From contig DATNPX010000020.1 in assembly GCA_036702975.1 (NCBI GenBank), forward strand, positions 238,469-302,468: DNA of 64,000 nucleotides. Reading direction: 5' to 3'. The notes beneath the pieces were generated by a model. That model was not told the DNA's origin, did no database searches, and saw nothing but the letters and a program-made list of their open reading frames with translations. The stretch comes from DATNPX01 sp036702975. Lineage in GTDB: Bacteria; Cyanobacteriota; Vampirovibrionia; Obscuribacterales; Obscuribacteraceae. The number at the start of each line of letters is the position of its first letter. Positions within the stretch are counted from its first letter, which is position 1. Of the stretch, positions 44,514 to 53,417 are shown piece after piece. A program made the translations under genes and the position numbers.

Positions 44514-45197
44514 ATGAAGCTGCTTGAAGTAATAGTCACGACAAAAGAGGAAGCGATTGCCGCGGAGCGGGGCGGCGCTGATCGACTCGAGTTGATTCGC
44601 GACTTTAGGTCTGGCGGTCTAACACCTGATATTCGTCTCGTCGAAGAGGTGCTTCAAGCTGTCAAAATTCCGGTGAGAGTTATGGTTCGAGAAAATTCCT
44701 CATATGGAATTTTGAACGAAAGCGAGCTTGATACAATAGTTGAAAGTGCCGAGCGGTTTAGCAAGTTGCCAGTTAATGGCCTGGTACTCGGCTACTCGAT
44801 TGACGGAAAAATCGATGTGGCTACAGTGAAAAAGATACTGGACCCTTTCACTGCCATGAAGGTGACATTCCATCGAGCGTTTGAATCCGTAGTCGACTAC
44901 GATGCTTCGGTCAAGGTCCTGAGAGAGTTCCGGCAAATCGACTTGATACTAACCAATGGCGGCTCCGGCTCCTGGGAGACGCGAATCAATCGTCTTGAAA
45001 GACTTCAGTCGTTGAGCGGTTCGATGAAGTTTATGGTAGGCGGCGGTGTTGATAGCGCTGCGCTCGATCTATTAGTTAAATCGAAGTTGGAAAACATCCA
45101 CGTTGGTTCAATGGTTCGTTCGCCTGAAAGCGTCGAAGGAATGGTTGATGTGTCTAAAGTAGCAGCAGTAAGAAAGCGCTTGCGTGAATCCAATTAG
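44514..45197 (+). CDS. cutC: CutC-family protein
   Basis: A 227-residue TIM-barrel protein. Typical blocks are LEVIVTTKEEAIAAERGGAD, then RLELIRDFRSGGLTPDI, IPVRVMVREN, MKVTFHRAFE, and ILTNGGSGS. CutC proteins were named for copper homeostasis in E. coli; the enzymatic role remains uncertain. The start is ATG 44514, because the preceding 19 codons are not conserved in the family. Its stop overlaps that of the convergent Fe-S gene (TTAG). Regulation by copper is not apparent in the sequence. Confidence 0.93.
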   Translation: MKLLEVIVTTKEEAIAAERGGADRLELIRDFRSGGLTPDIRLVEEVLQAVKIPVRVMVRENSSYGILNESELDTIVESAERFSKLPVNGLVLGYSIDGKIDVATVKKILDPFTAMKVTFHRAFESVVDYDASVKVLREFRQIDLILTNGGSGSWETRINRLERLQSLSGSMKFMVGGGVDSAALDLLVKSKLENIHVGSMVRSPESVEGMVDVSKVAAVRKRLRESN

Positions 45198-46558
45198 GAT
45201 ACGAAACACTTTCCGAAGGTCTGTAAGTATTTAGGTGAGCCTTTTAGCCGAATCTTTCCAGTGATGAGCGCAATCAGTAGGTAACTTCTTTGCCCCAGGA
45301 ATTTGATCCAAGCCGAACTGTCAGCATCGATTCGTAGGTTTGGGGCGCCTTCGAGACTTCCTTCTATGATCTGGACACGTTTGTCTGCTATGCGCACCGT
45401 GCCCTTACGGTTTTCCTTTCCCGAGAAAACGAAGTGGTACGTGACTGTTACACCTTTCGATTTTTCTGGCTGAAAAATGGTCTTTAAGGCACGGAAAAAT
45501 CCGCTGACCGACTGTGCCTTGAGACCACTGCCGATGCGCTTGATGGTTTTATTGGGAAAGCGTTTAGTCACGTACTCTTCTGCGTCGGTATTTGCAGTGA
45601 CGTATATGTTCTCTTCTTTTGCTTGAAGGGGTTTTACTACCTCGGTTAAGAATGTGGCTTTATCCGCCAAAAATTGACCGATTACATCATCTCCGGCTGG
45701 ACAAACTGCCATGCAGTACGCTGCCTTGTAGTTCGGTCCAAAGGACAAACTCTGCCAAACCGAAGCTGTTTCTGCTCTGGTTGTCTTCTTGTGGTATTCA
45801 TCAGACGATGGACTCTCGATGACTTGTTCTACCCAGTCGTTGAAACCGCCCATAAACTCTCGGTAGTTGTGTGTCATACAGGCCGAGAAGTTGAAATATC
45901 CGTCGCTGTGAATTGCGCCCACAGGGCAAGCTGCGACACACAACTTGCAACTAAAACAAGGGTTGTACTCGATTGGCGCGCCATACGCACTTATCTCTGT
46001 ATCGAGCAGCACTGTTCCGAGCAGTATGAAATTTCCAAATTTGGGATGTATTACATTCCGATGAATTCCCATTTTGCCGAGTCCTGCCGCTACTGCGATC
46101 GGCTTGTGTCCAACAACCCAGATCTCGTCCTCAAGAAAACGGTCGATTTCCATCGGAAACCCTGTTGAAGGATTCATGGCCCGCACGCCTTTTTTAGCCA
46201 GCAGAGAGACGAGCTTCCGGGTTATATGGTCGGTTTCGTGTACTGTTTGGTGAAACTCAAGATTCGCTACCGAGCGTGCCGGGCTGCGAACATTATCGTT
46301 ATTCATCTGTACTACGATGCTAATGAGCGAACGTGTTTTTGGAAACGCTTTTAGAATCTTGTCCTTATAACGCGAAATATGCTCGCTATCAATGTGAACG
46401 AATCCGCAATCACTGGCACCAGCTTCGAGACATAGCTCTCGCAGCCAAGGTGCATCTAACGGCTGTGATTGCGATTTGCTGCCGGAGCGCTGAAAATACT
46501 TCACTACAGATGGATGCTCAGCACGTGTGGGTATCTGTTGTTCTAGCTCACTAGCCAT
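45194..46558 (-). CDS. Fe-S oxidoreductase (QueG/RdhA-like) with C-terminal SCP2 domain
   Basis: A 454-residue protein. The first 330 residues resemble the epoxyqueuosine-reductase/reductive-dehalogenase group. The cluster motifs are CFSCKLCVAACP, SACM, and YCMAVCP. I count seven Cys in this block, one fewer than a full pair of 4Fe-4S clusters, because the first Cys of the usual CDDC is missing. Residues about 355-450 are an SCP2 sterol-carrier-like domain (VTVTYHFVFSGKENRKGTVR, LRIDADSSAWIKFL), which binds hydrophobic ligands. The combination suggests redox chemistry on a lipid-like substrate. ATG 46558 has AAAGG; a longer frame reaches the MarR-type palindrome at 46745 and is not favoured. 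Confidence 0.78.
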   Translation of the reverse strand: MASELEQQIPTRAEHPSVVKYFQRSGSKSQSQPLDAPWLRELCLEAGASDCGFVHIDSEHISRYKDKILKAFPKTRSLISIVVQMNNDNVRSPARSVANLEFHQTVHETDHITRKLVSLLAKKGVRAMNPSTGFPMEIDRFLEDEIWVVGHKPIAVAAGLGKMGIHRNVIHPKFGNFILLGTVLLDTEISAYGAPIEYNPCFSCKLCVAACPVGAIHSDGYFNFSACMTHNYREFMGGFNDWVEQVIESPSSDEYHKKTTRAETASVWQSLSFGPNYKAAYCMAVCPAGDDVIGQFLADKATFLTEVVKPLQAKEENIYVTANTDAEEYVTKRFPNKTIKRIGSGLKAQSVSGFFRALKTIFQPEKSKGVTVTYHFVFSGKENRKGTVRIADKRVQIIEGSLEGAPNLRIDADSSAWIKFLGQRSYLLIALITGKIRLKGSPKYLQTFGKCFVS

Positions 46559-46744
46559 GTTTAGGAACCTTTGTACTGCATTGCGTGTATGTGCACGTAT
46601 CTGACGGGGATTGTTGCGGGAATTTTTCCATCTTGGTTTCGCTGTAAATGTTTTCGGTCCCCGTTTTATGGCAATTTCGCATCTCTTGTCCACAGTGGAA
46701 CAATGTGGTTGAAATGGGGAGTCGAGATTTTGTTCGAATAATGC

Positions 46745-46762
46745 GAGTATATACACCTAATT
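46745..46762. promoter_or_regulatory. Palindromic site shared with the marR promoter (site 1)
   Basis: GAGTATATACACCTAATT contains the 8-bp palindrome GTATATAC. The same GAGTATATACAC 12-mer occurs in front of marR at 47344-47355, and the flank CCTAATT is shared in the opposite orientation. It lies about 190 bp upstream of the Fe-S/SCP2 gene start. It is a probable MarR operator. Confidence 0.6.
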
Positions 46763-46878
46763 TGCGGTTGTCAAATGAGCGTTGACGAGTTTCCGGCAAT
46801 TAGCGCAGCTGAGCCTCTGAATGCGCCACAATGGGCTAACTGCCTGCGAGCGGAAGTACAGCGCCTGGCGATTTAAAA

Positions 46879-47337
46879 CTAATCTTGTGAGATGACGGAA
46901 GCTGCGTTCAATTTCTGAATAAAATCTTGCCAGTTTCCCTGTCCCATTTTGTAAATAAATGATTCCTGGGCTTGAGTCCAGAGAGGAAGCGCCTTCGCCA
47001 GAACAACCTTCCCCTTGCTGGATAGTGCAATCAGTTTCGTTCTTTTATCTTCACCGGCTGCAATTTGAACAATGCCTAAATCTTCCAAAGGTTTCAGACT
47101 TCGACTGAGAGTGGTTCGGTCTGTGCCCAAAATTTCGGCGAGTTTTGTCACTGTCGATTGAGCCGCTAGAGTTATAGCGACAAGCAAAGTAAACTGCGCC
47201 GCTGTGATACCTGCTGCAGTCAAATACTTGTCGTAGTACTGTGTTACAGCCCGCGACGTCCGGCGAACGTGCATAGCAGTGCACTGGTTCGAGACCATCT
47301 TGCACGCCTGAAAAACATTGTCACTTTTGCTAGTCAT
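46879..47337 (-). CDS. MarR-family transcriptional regulator
   Basis: A 152-residue winged-helix regulator. ITAAQFTLLVAITLAAQSTV begins the DNA-binding domain and LAEILGTDRTTLSRSLKPLE is the recognition-helix segment. EDKRTKLIALSSKGKVVL follows, the usual wing (normally D.R...V.LT..G). MarR proteins act as dimers, often repressing their own promoters and neighbouring stress or efflux genes. ATG 47337 is preferred; the frame extends through the palindrome to a GTG at 47355. Sites 47338-47355 and 46745-46762 are probable operators. The Fe-S/SCP2 gene downstream is the likely target. Confidence 0.9.
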   Translation of the reverse strand: MTSKSDNVFQACKMVSNQCTAMHVRRTSRAVTQYYDKYLTAAGITAAQFTLLVAITLAAQSTVTKLAEILGTDRTTLSRSLKPLEDLGIVQIAAGEDKRTKLIALSSKGKVVLAKALPLWTQAQESFIYKMGQGNWQDFIQKLNAASVISQD

Positions 47338-47355
47338 AATTAGGAGTATATACAC
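47338..47355. promoter_or_regulatory. Palindromic site at the marR start (site 2)
   Basis: AATTAGGAGTATATACAC: the reverse orientation of site 1 matches in 15 of 16 bases (GTATATACWCCTAATT). It sits directly before the marR ATG, where a bound dimer would block initiation. Autoregulation is inferred. Confidence 0.6.
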
Positions 47356-47449
47356 TGATTGTTAAGCCGGCAACTGCTCTGACTCCGTCCAGCGGTCACG
47401 ATTGCAACCCGATTGCCATTGGGAACCCAACTTCAGCTGACCTGGTCAT

Positions 47450-47485
47450 AGCCTCAGGGACGGTCAAACCGCCGAACCTGAGGCT
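47450..47485 (+). promoter_or_regulatory. Structured leader of the HAD-GH65 gene
   Basis: AGCCTCAG (47450-47457) and CTGAGGCT (47478-47485) are perfect arms enclosing a second small hairpin CGGT-CAAA-CCG-type (47461-47471). The SD GAGGAG follows within ten bases. It could modulate translation. Confidence 0.45.
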
Positions 47486-47504
47486 GAGCGACGAGGAGTA
47501 TTAA

Positions 47505-50500
47505 ATGAAGAGCCGCAGCAAAGGTACTGGCGCCACTAATTCCGCGCACGCTCAAAATGAAAAAACTGGACGCGATGGACATCGCCAGAAGAGCAAGCCT
47601 CTGGCTCAAGAGCCGGTTAAAGAAAACGGAGCGATATCGCAAAGAAACAAAAAAGATGTTGCTGATAATTGGAAGGGTGCTGCTTCTTCTCCTGAGATTG
47701 CGCCGGAAAAATTTGCTGCCGTTCTCTTCGATATGGATGGCGTAGTAACTCGAACGGCCTGTGTTCACTTCGCTGCCTGGAAGAGCACCTTTGACGAACT
47801 GCTAAAGAAAATGGATAACGCTAACCAGAAGCCATTTACAGAGCAAGACTATCTGAACTATGTTGACGGCAGACCTCGCGAGGATGGAGTATCGAGTTTT
47901 CTAGAATCTCGTAACATAAGCCTTCCTGCGGGGAGCAAAGATGATGAACCTGGGCTTGAGAGCATGGCCGCACTGGCGAAGAAAAAGGACCGCCAATTCA
48001 TGCATCTCGTTCATACAAAAGGCGTAGAAGCGTATGAAACGACCATCTCGTTGATCAAATCTTTGCGTGCCGCTGGAGTCAAAACGGCGCTTGTGACGGC
48101 GAGCAAAAACGGTGCCGAGATTCTGAAAGTGACAAAAACCGCTCAGCTTTTTGATGCCACTGTGACTGGTGTCGATGCTGCTGCCTTACATTTGAAGGGC
48201 AAGCCCGCGCCTGACGTTTTTCTCGAGGCAGCGCACCGGCTATCAGTATCGCCGGCTAAAGCTGTGGTTGTTGAGGATGCTGAGTCCGGCGTTGAGTCGG
48301 GACGCAACGGCGGATTTGGAATGGTGATTGGTATTGCCCGCAGCCATAATCGAAATGCATTGAAGCAGCATGGTGCTGATGTCGTTGTGAACGATCTCGC
48401 CGAAGTCAAGGTCGTTGGTCATTCTGACGTGCATCCATTGGGAACGACTCTTGCTGACATGGATGTCACTGATGCTAACTGGGTCTTGCTTTACGATCAT
48501 TACGATCCGCATAAACAAGGGCAGAGGGAATCGCTCTGTGCTCTTGGGAATGGAAAATGGTTTGTTCGTGGTGCGGCGAGCGAGTCACTCGCTGACGACA
48601 TTCATTATCCTGCAACCTACGTTGCTGGCGGATACAACACGTTGCGAGTAGAAATTGAAGAACTGAAGAAAGATGGCGATCCGCCGCTAGATATTGAAGA
48701 GTTAGTCAACATGCCAAATAGCATGCACCAGACATTCAAGATTGATGATGGTGATTGGTTCTCTCTGGACAATGTTGAGATCAAGGAATACTCTCAGCGT
48801 CTTGACCTCAGACAAGGTGTTCTCTATCGAACGGTAGTGTTCCGTGACCAGCAAGGACGCGAGACGAAGACTTGTGAGCGCCGTTTTGTCCACATGCGAT
48901 ACTCTCACCTAGGCGGCATTGAAACTCGCGTCACAGCGCTGAATTGGTCTGGCAAGCTTACTATGCGAAGCGGCATCGATGGGCGTGTGCGAAATGGCAA
49001 CGACACTACCGACCCTCGGTGTCAAAACAACAAACACCTGCAGACCCTCAAACGCTCAGCCGACAATCACTCCATCTTCTTGAAGGCGATCACGATTGAC
49101 TCGAGATTGGTAGTTTCCCAAGCTGCTCGAATAGCCGTTCATTGTTCGAATAAGCAGTGCGCAATGAACAAACACAACATTCTCGAAGACGAATTTGTAG
49201 CGCAAGAGTACGAATTGAACCTAGAACAAAACGAGACCGCCAGTATGCAAAAGACGATCTCGCTGTTTACTTCTCGGGACAAAGGGATCTACGAAACTGG
49301 CACTAGCGCGCAGGAAGCAGTGCAAGATGCGGTCGAATTCGATGATATGCTGAAGTGTCATACCGAAGCCTGGAAGAGTCTTTGGGAACAGTTCGATATC
49401 TTCATCGAGACTACCGAAGACTATTCAAAACTGGTGCCGTCGCTGCTCCTACATCTTAATAGTTTTCATGCCATGCAGGCGGCTTCGCCACACACTGTTG
49501 ATCTCGATAGCAGCGTTCCAGCCAGAGGATGGACTGGCGAGGGCTATCAGGGACATATTTTTTGGGACGATATGTTTGTTTTTCCATTCATCAACATGCG
49601 AATGGCTAACATTACGGAGTCACTTCTGAAGTATCGCTATAGACGTATCGGAGAAGCGCGCAAGATTGCGAAGAGTTACGGTGCACGGGGCGCTTGCTTT
49701 CCGTGGCAAAGCGCGAGCAACGGTAAGGAACGAACTCCCAACTACTGGTGGATGCCTCAGAATCAAAGATGGATTCGTGACTACACCCATCTTGAGATAC
49801 ACGTAAATGGTGCCATTGTCTACAACGTGTGGCAATACTTTCAAGTTACCGCTGATACCTCTTTTATGTACACGTATGGTTCAGAGATTATATTGGAGAT
49901 CGCTAGATTCTTTGCCACATTTGCAAAGTTCAATGATGAACGCAAACGTTATGAGATTCTTGGTGTAATCGGCCCGGATGAATTTCACAATGGATATCCG
50001 AATTTCAAAAAGCCCGGAGTCGATAATAATGCTTACACCAATGTGATGGCTGTCTGGACTCTGCAGCGGGCGCTGGAGCTGCTGCAACGCCTGCCTCAGG
50101 ATCACACAGAGCACTTGTGCCGTCGACTAAAGATAGAAAATGACGAGATCAAACTATGGCAGGAAGTAAGTACGAAGATGTTCGTTCCTATCATGTCAAA
50201 TGGAATTGCCGCGCAGTTTGACGGGTATGAGGACCTGGCCGAATTTCCAGGCTTCGATGGCTCCAAGCTTGATAAAGATGCTGTCGCGGCGGCTTTGAAA
50301 GATAACTTCGGCTATCTAAATCAATACAAGATTGGCAAGCAGGCCGATTTACTTATGCTTGGATATCTCTTTTCTGAGCAGGAGCTTGAAGAGATGATGA
50401 ACAGTTTGGGATATCCGCCAGAATGTTTGTCGTTTGAGCGGCTTGCTAAATACTACATACCGCGAACTTCAAACAATTCGACTTTGAGTCGTGTGCCGCA

Positions 50501-51020
50501 TGCCTGGGTCCTTTCGCGCTTAGATCGTATTCGCTCTGGTGAGTCACTCGCCTCTACCCTTTCTCTCAGCAATGGTGTGCGCGACTTACAACAGGATTTA
50601 GAATCGGAGAACGCCGACGAGGTCTTCTACAGAGCGTTGGGAAGTGACTACTACGATGTAGTATCGCGTGGCACTACTAATAGTGGCATTCATTTGGCCG
50701 CAATGGCTGGCACCGTGGACATTGTTCAGCGCTGTTACACAGGCATTGTCACTCGGGACGATGTTCTGTGGCTTGATCCTGTCTTGCCTAAACCATTGAT
50801 CCGCCTATCTTTCACGGCCAGATATCGCGGTCAATCATTACGATTTGATATAAATCATGACGAAGTAAAAGTGCACGCACGGCACTCAAGTGCTAATGAA
50901 ATCAGCATCGGATTCGGCAATGATGTCTTCAAACTCAAGGCTGGAGACACAAAAGTCATTGCACTGCGAAATGGTAAAACTTCAGGCGATAATAATAAAA
51001 AAGGCGTTGACGATAAATGA
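47505..51020 (+). CDS. Beta-phosphoglucomutase-GH65 disaccharide phosphorylase fusion
   Basis: A 1171-residue bifunctional enzyme. Residues about 65-300 are a HAD subfamily IA domain (LFDMDGVVTRTA with nucleophile Asp76 and Asp78, LVTASKNGAEILK, VVVEDAESGVESGRNGGFGM), like beta-phosphoglucomutase. Residues about 315-1155 are a GH65 phosphorylase: YLGGIET-type sandwich (SHLGGIETRVTALNW), WDDMFVFPFINMR, and the acid residue Glu826 in IGPDEFHNGYPNF followed by VDNNAYTNVMAVW. GH65 yields beta-glucose 1-phosphate from trehalose, kojibiose or maltose, and the HAD half converts it to glucose 6-phosphate. The first 60 residues are charged linker. The SD is GAGGAG. DUF2934 overlaps the end. Confidence 0.9.
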   Translation: MKSRSKGTGATNSAHAQNEKTGRDGHRQKSKPLAQEPVKENGAISQRNKKDVADNWKGAASSPEIAPEKFAAVLFDMDGVVTRTACVHFAAWKSTFDELLKKMDNANQKPFTEQDYLNYVDGRPREDGVSSFLESRNISLPAGSKDDEPGLESMAALAKKKDRQFMHLVHTKGVEAYETTISLIKSLRAAGVKTALVTASKNGAEILKVTKTAQLFDATVTGVDAAALHLKGKPAPDVFLEAAHRLSVSPAKAVVVEDAESGVESGRNGGFGMVIGIARSHNRNALKQHGADVVVNDLAEVKVVGHSDVHPLGTTLADMDVTDANWVLLYDHYDPHKQGQRESLCALGNGKWFVRGAASESLADDIHYPATYVAGGYNTLRVEIEELKKDGDPPLDIEELVNMPNSMHQTFKIDDGDWFSLDNVEIKEYSQRLDLRQGVLYRTVVFRDQQGRETKTCERRFVHMRYSHLGGIETRVTALNWSGKLTMRSGIDGRVRNGNDTTDPRCQNNKHLQTLKRSADNHSIFLKAITIDSRLVVSQAARIAVHCSNKQCAMNKHNILEDEFVAQEYELNLEQNETASMQKTISLFTSRDKGIYETGTSAQEAVQDAVEFDDMLKCHTEAWKSLWEQFDIFIETTEDYSKLVPSLLLHLNSFHAMQAASPHTVDLDSSVPARGWTGEGYQGHIFWDDMFVFPFINMRMANITESLLKYRYRRIGEARKIAKSYGARGACFPWQSASNGKERTPNYWWMPQNQRWIRDYTHLEIHVNGAIVYNVWQYFQVTADTSFMYTYGSEIILEIARFFATFAKFNDERKRYEILGVIGPDEFHNGYPNFKKPGVDNNAYTNVMAVWTLQRALELLQRLPQDHTEHLCRRLKIENDEIKLWQEVSTKMFVPIMSNGIAAQFDGYEDLAEFPGFDGSKLDKDAVAAALKDNFGYLNQYKIGKQADLLMLGYLFSEQELEEMMNSLGYPPECLSFERLAKYYIPRTSNNSTLSRVPHAWVLSRLDRIRSGESLASTLSLSNGVRDLQQDLESENADEVFYRALGSDYYDVVSRGTTNSGIHLAAMAGTVDIVQRCYTGIVTRDDVLWLDPVLPKPLIRLSFTARYRGQSLRFDINHDEVKVHARHSSANEISIGFGNDVFKLKAGDTKVIALRNGKTSGDNNKKGVDDK

Positions 51021-51265
51021 ATGCGAAGCGAAACGTAAATGAACCAGGCTTTACTCCAGCAACTGATGCTGAAGAAGGTTCTAAATCTGATGCTCTGGTT
51101 TATGTGGTGCCGACGTTTGAGCAGATTGCCAAGCGCGCGTACGAACTCTGGCTCAGTCGCGGTTGTCCTCATAATTTCGCTCATGAAAACTGGTGTGACG
51201 CCGAACGTGCCTTGCTTTACGAGTTGAATCAAAACCAAGCCAAATCTGATCGCGACTCGAGCTGA
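51017..51265 (+). CDS. DUF2934-containing small protein
   Basis: An 82-residue protein whose ATG overlaps the stop of the GH65 fusion (ATGA). Residues about 35-75 show the DUF2934 pattern, IAKRAYELWLSRGCPHNFAH, then ENWCDAERAL, a small helical domain found in many bacteria with trehalose/glycogen genes. In several genomes it sits near glycogen or trehalose metabolism genes (recollection). The N-terminus is unstructured. It may regulate or stabilise the sugar enzyme; that is inference. Confidence 0.85.
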   Translation: MNAKRNVNEPGFTPATDAEEGSKSDALVYVVPTFEQIAKRAYELWLSRGCPHNFAHENWCDAERALLYELNQNQAKSDRDSS

Positions 51266-51364
51266 TTGGTGGCGGAATAATTAGAGTTTCAGCGCCAGGG
51301 CAACATCTGTTTTGGGCCGTCGTCAAAAACTGCAAGAGCAGCAGAACAGAAGCGAGGAGCTGAC

Positions 51365-51649
51365 ATGAAAAGTTTATTGACGAACAGTTTAGCAATTGCC
51401 TCATTGGCAGTAGTTCTTCTCGGTGGCGCAGCCAGCGCCAGAGAATACATTGAACGTACTTACACAGGGCCGGTTGATGCTTATGGTGACATGTATGCAC
51501 CAGCGTATACACAAACAACGGTAATTCGTGATCGTGAATCTGGCGTCGAGAAAGCTGGTAAAGGGGTTGTAGGTCTGGGCGACCGCAGCACGAAAACTTC
51601 TCTCGGCGTTGCCGGTAAAGCAGCTAAAACCGTCTTGGGCGCCTTCTAA
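51365..51649 (+). CDS. Small secreted protein of unknown function
   Basis: A 94-residue protein with SD GAGGAG. A clear signal peptide (LLTNSLAIASLAVVLLGGAA, then SARE) is followed by a Tyr-rich stretch (YIERTYTGPVDAYGDMYAPA) and a Gly/Lys-rich end (KGVVGLGDRSTKTSLGVAGK). I know no family. The mature part is about 70 residues and may be an envelope or surface protein. A hairpin follows 55 bp after its stop. It is probably monocistronic. Confidence 0.7.
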   Translation: MKSLLTNSLAIASLAVVLLGGAASAREYIERTYTGPVDAYGDMYAPAYTQTTVIRDRESGVEKAGKGVVGLGDRSTKTSLGVAGKAAKTVLGAF

Positions 51650-51703
51650 GCCAAAGCTTGATTTGCTACCATAGATTTTCATAGCGCCCCGCGAACAGCT
51701 CAA

Positions 51704-51731
51704 AGAGATTGTTGATGAGTCAGCAATCTCT
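51704..51731 (+). terminator. Hairpin downstream of the small secreted protein gene
   Basis: AGAGATTGTTGA and TCAGCAATCTCT pair over twelve positions with one G-U, and the loop is TGAG. There is no U-tract. An isolated SD-like AGGAGGAG occurs 15 bases further on with no plausible start codon nearby. Confidence 0.45.
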
Positions 51732-51791
51732 CTCCAACCAGAATTAGGAGGAGCGGGATATTTTTAACTTCACTAGTTTGGCTGGACGGTC

Positions 51792-53417
51792 TTAACTAGA
51801 TTGCATAACCCGCGACGAACTCTTATACGTATAAATATTGGCGCCAGTCTTTTTGCATACGTTTTTTGCCTCGTTTGTCGTCTTGAGCAAACTGAGCAAG
51901 TCGTTGCAAAACTCCGGCACGCTAGATAATCCAATTACTACTTTGATGTCGGCTGGCGAAGTAGAGCGAGCGAACTGCGTTTTACTGATCACGTCCATCA
52001 TTCGTTGCAGGGTCAGGCATGCCGCAGAACTTTCCTGCATCGGCATTAGCACAGCAAAAGAGCCGTCCATAAAAAATCCAAGTTGGTCGTGTCTGTTAAT
52101 AATGGTGCGAATTCTTGACGCCATCAATTTGATTTCATCGTCAGTCAATATGAGCGCCCCGCCAGATGATTGCAGCCAGACTTCAAATGATGCCAATGTG
52201 AAGGGCATTCTACTTATCTGATTTCTTGAAAATTCCAGGTCTATGTTGTGCAGTAAAAGCGGGAACGGTAGCATATTCGTTCCTGGATGCAGCAGAGTCT
52301 CTTGCGCCATTTTTAGCGAGTTTTCAATCGCTTCCGGTGTCAGGTATTGCGCTTGCTGTTCAGCTTCTGAATTTTTGACGACCAGCAATCCGCAATGCAG
52401 CAGGTTGTACAGCGCGGGAACCCAGTCGCCTTTTTTTAAAGGCTGTTTCCTCATCATCTCGCCGAATGTGATCTTGCCGTCGGCAAGCTGATATAAATGT
52501 TTCTGCACCGTCAATGGTGCCGGAATTCCCTCGTTAATTTTGCTCTTGAAAGTCGAGTATTCGAGATTCTTGTGTACTCTCGTATAGACGGTATTGTCGG
52601 TAAATCCCTGTTCAATCAATTGGGTGTGGTGATCGCGGAGCGCGGCACCTTCCAACAGATACATCTGTAATGGCTTTGCAACAGTCTTTTCCGGGGTGAG
52701 CTGTTGCGGATTGAAGTGGAAAGTTCCTTCGTTCATCAACAACATTTCCAGCAACGCGTCGCCGCCTTGAATCTCTGCACCAGTTTCGGTAATTGCCCGA
52801 GAACCGACTACATAGGCATGTGTCGGATTTCCTTTGTCGATGAAAAGCGAAGCAGCCATTTCATCGTTGAACACTTTCATGCAACCCGTCATCTTGCAAA
52901 GCGAGATAGACTGCAACAGATTCGACAGATCGATTTCGCCGAGTGTGCCCTCGAGCTTCATTGCAACATTGGTTGCTTGGCTGGTCTCTTGTGTAGTCGG
53001 TGGTTTCTCCCGACGAATTTCTAGCGTTTGAATCTCATTTGGCTTTTCATCATTGTCGTCGAATGATTTAAAGGCCGAACGCGAGTTGTCACCCAATTCG
53101 CGACTGACTAGATGAAAAACGGCTTTGGCGTCTGAGGAGACCTGATTCCATACTAGAGTTTCGCTGCCACCAGGCAGTCGATAGATAAGGCTTAGCTCCG
53201 GCACCGACGAGATCGGCATAGGCGTTGCCCCAACTCTTGTTCGCACGACCGGTATAACTGCTGATAATTCATATTGCCGCCCACTTTCTTCCATCGTCCA
53301 CTGGAGCGTAATCACCTTGCCTGGATTCTTCAGGCAAACTTCGAGAGTTTTGCTGACTTCCGCATGGGTTGGCAACCCGGCGGAGTGAATTTGGATACTG
53401 CCCTTGCTGGCGTGCAC
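51792..53417 (-). CDS. DUF4388 (PATAN-like) protein with a degenerate GGDEF-like end
   Basis: A 541-residue protein. GTG 53417 is supported by GGAGGA. The N-terminal 120 residues have no match. Residues about 150-245 form a DUF4388 domain (LEGTLGEIDLSNLLQSISLC, TGCMKVFNDEMAASLFIDKG, GGDALLEMLLMNEGTFHF), often seen in cyanobacterial signalling proteins. Residues about 420-535 look like a decayed GGDEF domain: LGFFMDGSFAVLMP occupies the position of the GGDEF loop and TTNEAKNVCKKTGANIYTY matches the helix near its end. With the signature lost, cyclase activity is unlikely; a ligand-binding or scaffolding role is possible. No TM segment is seen. Confidence 0.65.
   Translation of the reverse strand: MHASKGSIQIHSAGLPTHAEVSKTLEVCLKNPGKVITLQWTMEESGRQYELSAVIPVVRTRVGATPMPISSVPELSLIYRLPGGSETLVWNQVSSDAKAVFHLVSRELGDNSRSAFKSFDDNDEKPNEIQTLEIRREKPPTTQETSQATNVAMKLEGTLGEIDLSNLLQSISLCKMTGCMKVFNDEMAASLFIDKGNPTHAYVVGSRAITETGAEIQGGDALLEMLLMNEGTFHFNPQQLTPEKTVAKPLQMYLLEGAALRDHHTQLIEQGFTDNTVYTRVHKNLEYSTFKSKINEGIPAPLTVQKHLYQLADGKITFGEMMRKQPLKKGDWVPALYNLLHCGLLVVKNSEAEQQAQYLTPEAIENSLKMAQETLLHPGTNMLPFPLLLHNIDLEFSRNQISRMPFTLASFEVWLQSSGGALILTDDEIKLMASRIRTIINRHDQLGFFMDGSFAVLMPMQESSAACLTLQRMMDVISKTQFARSTSPADIKVVIGLSSVPEFCNDLLSLLKTTNEAKNVCKKTGANIYTYKSSSRVMQSS

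Noticed and set aside
46559..46756. N-terminal extension of the Fe-S/SCP2 gene to GTG 46756
   Set aside because: The extension begins inside the MarR-type palindrome and is not like the family; ATG 46558 has a proper SD.
47338..47355. marR start at GTG 47355
   Set aside because: Same artefact: the first codons are the operator GTGTATATACTC read as protein; ATG 47337 begins the family-like sequence region.
51741..51752. Strong SD-like AGGAGGAG with no gene
   Set aside because: No ATG, GTG or TTG at suitable distance leads to an open frame; probably chance or a relic.
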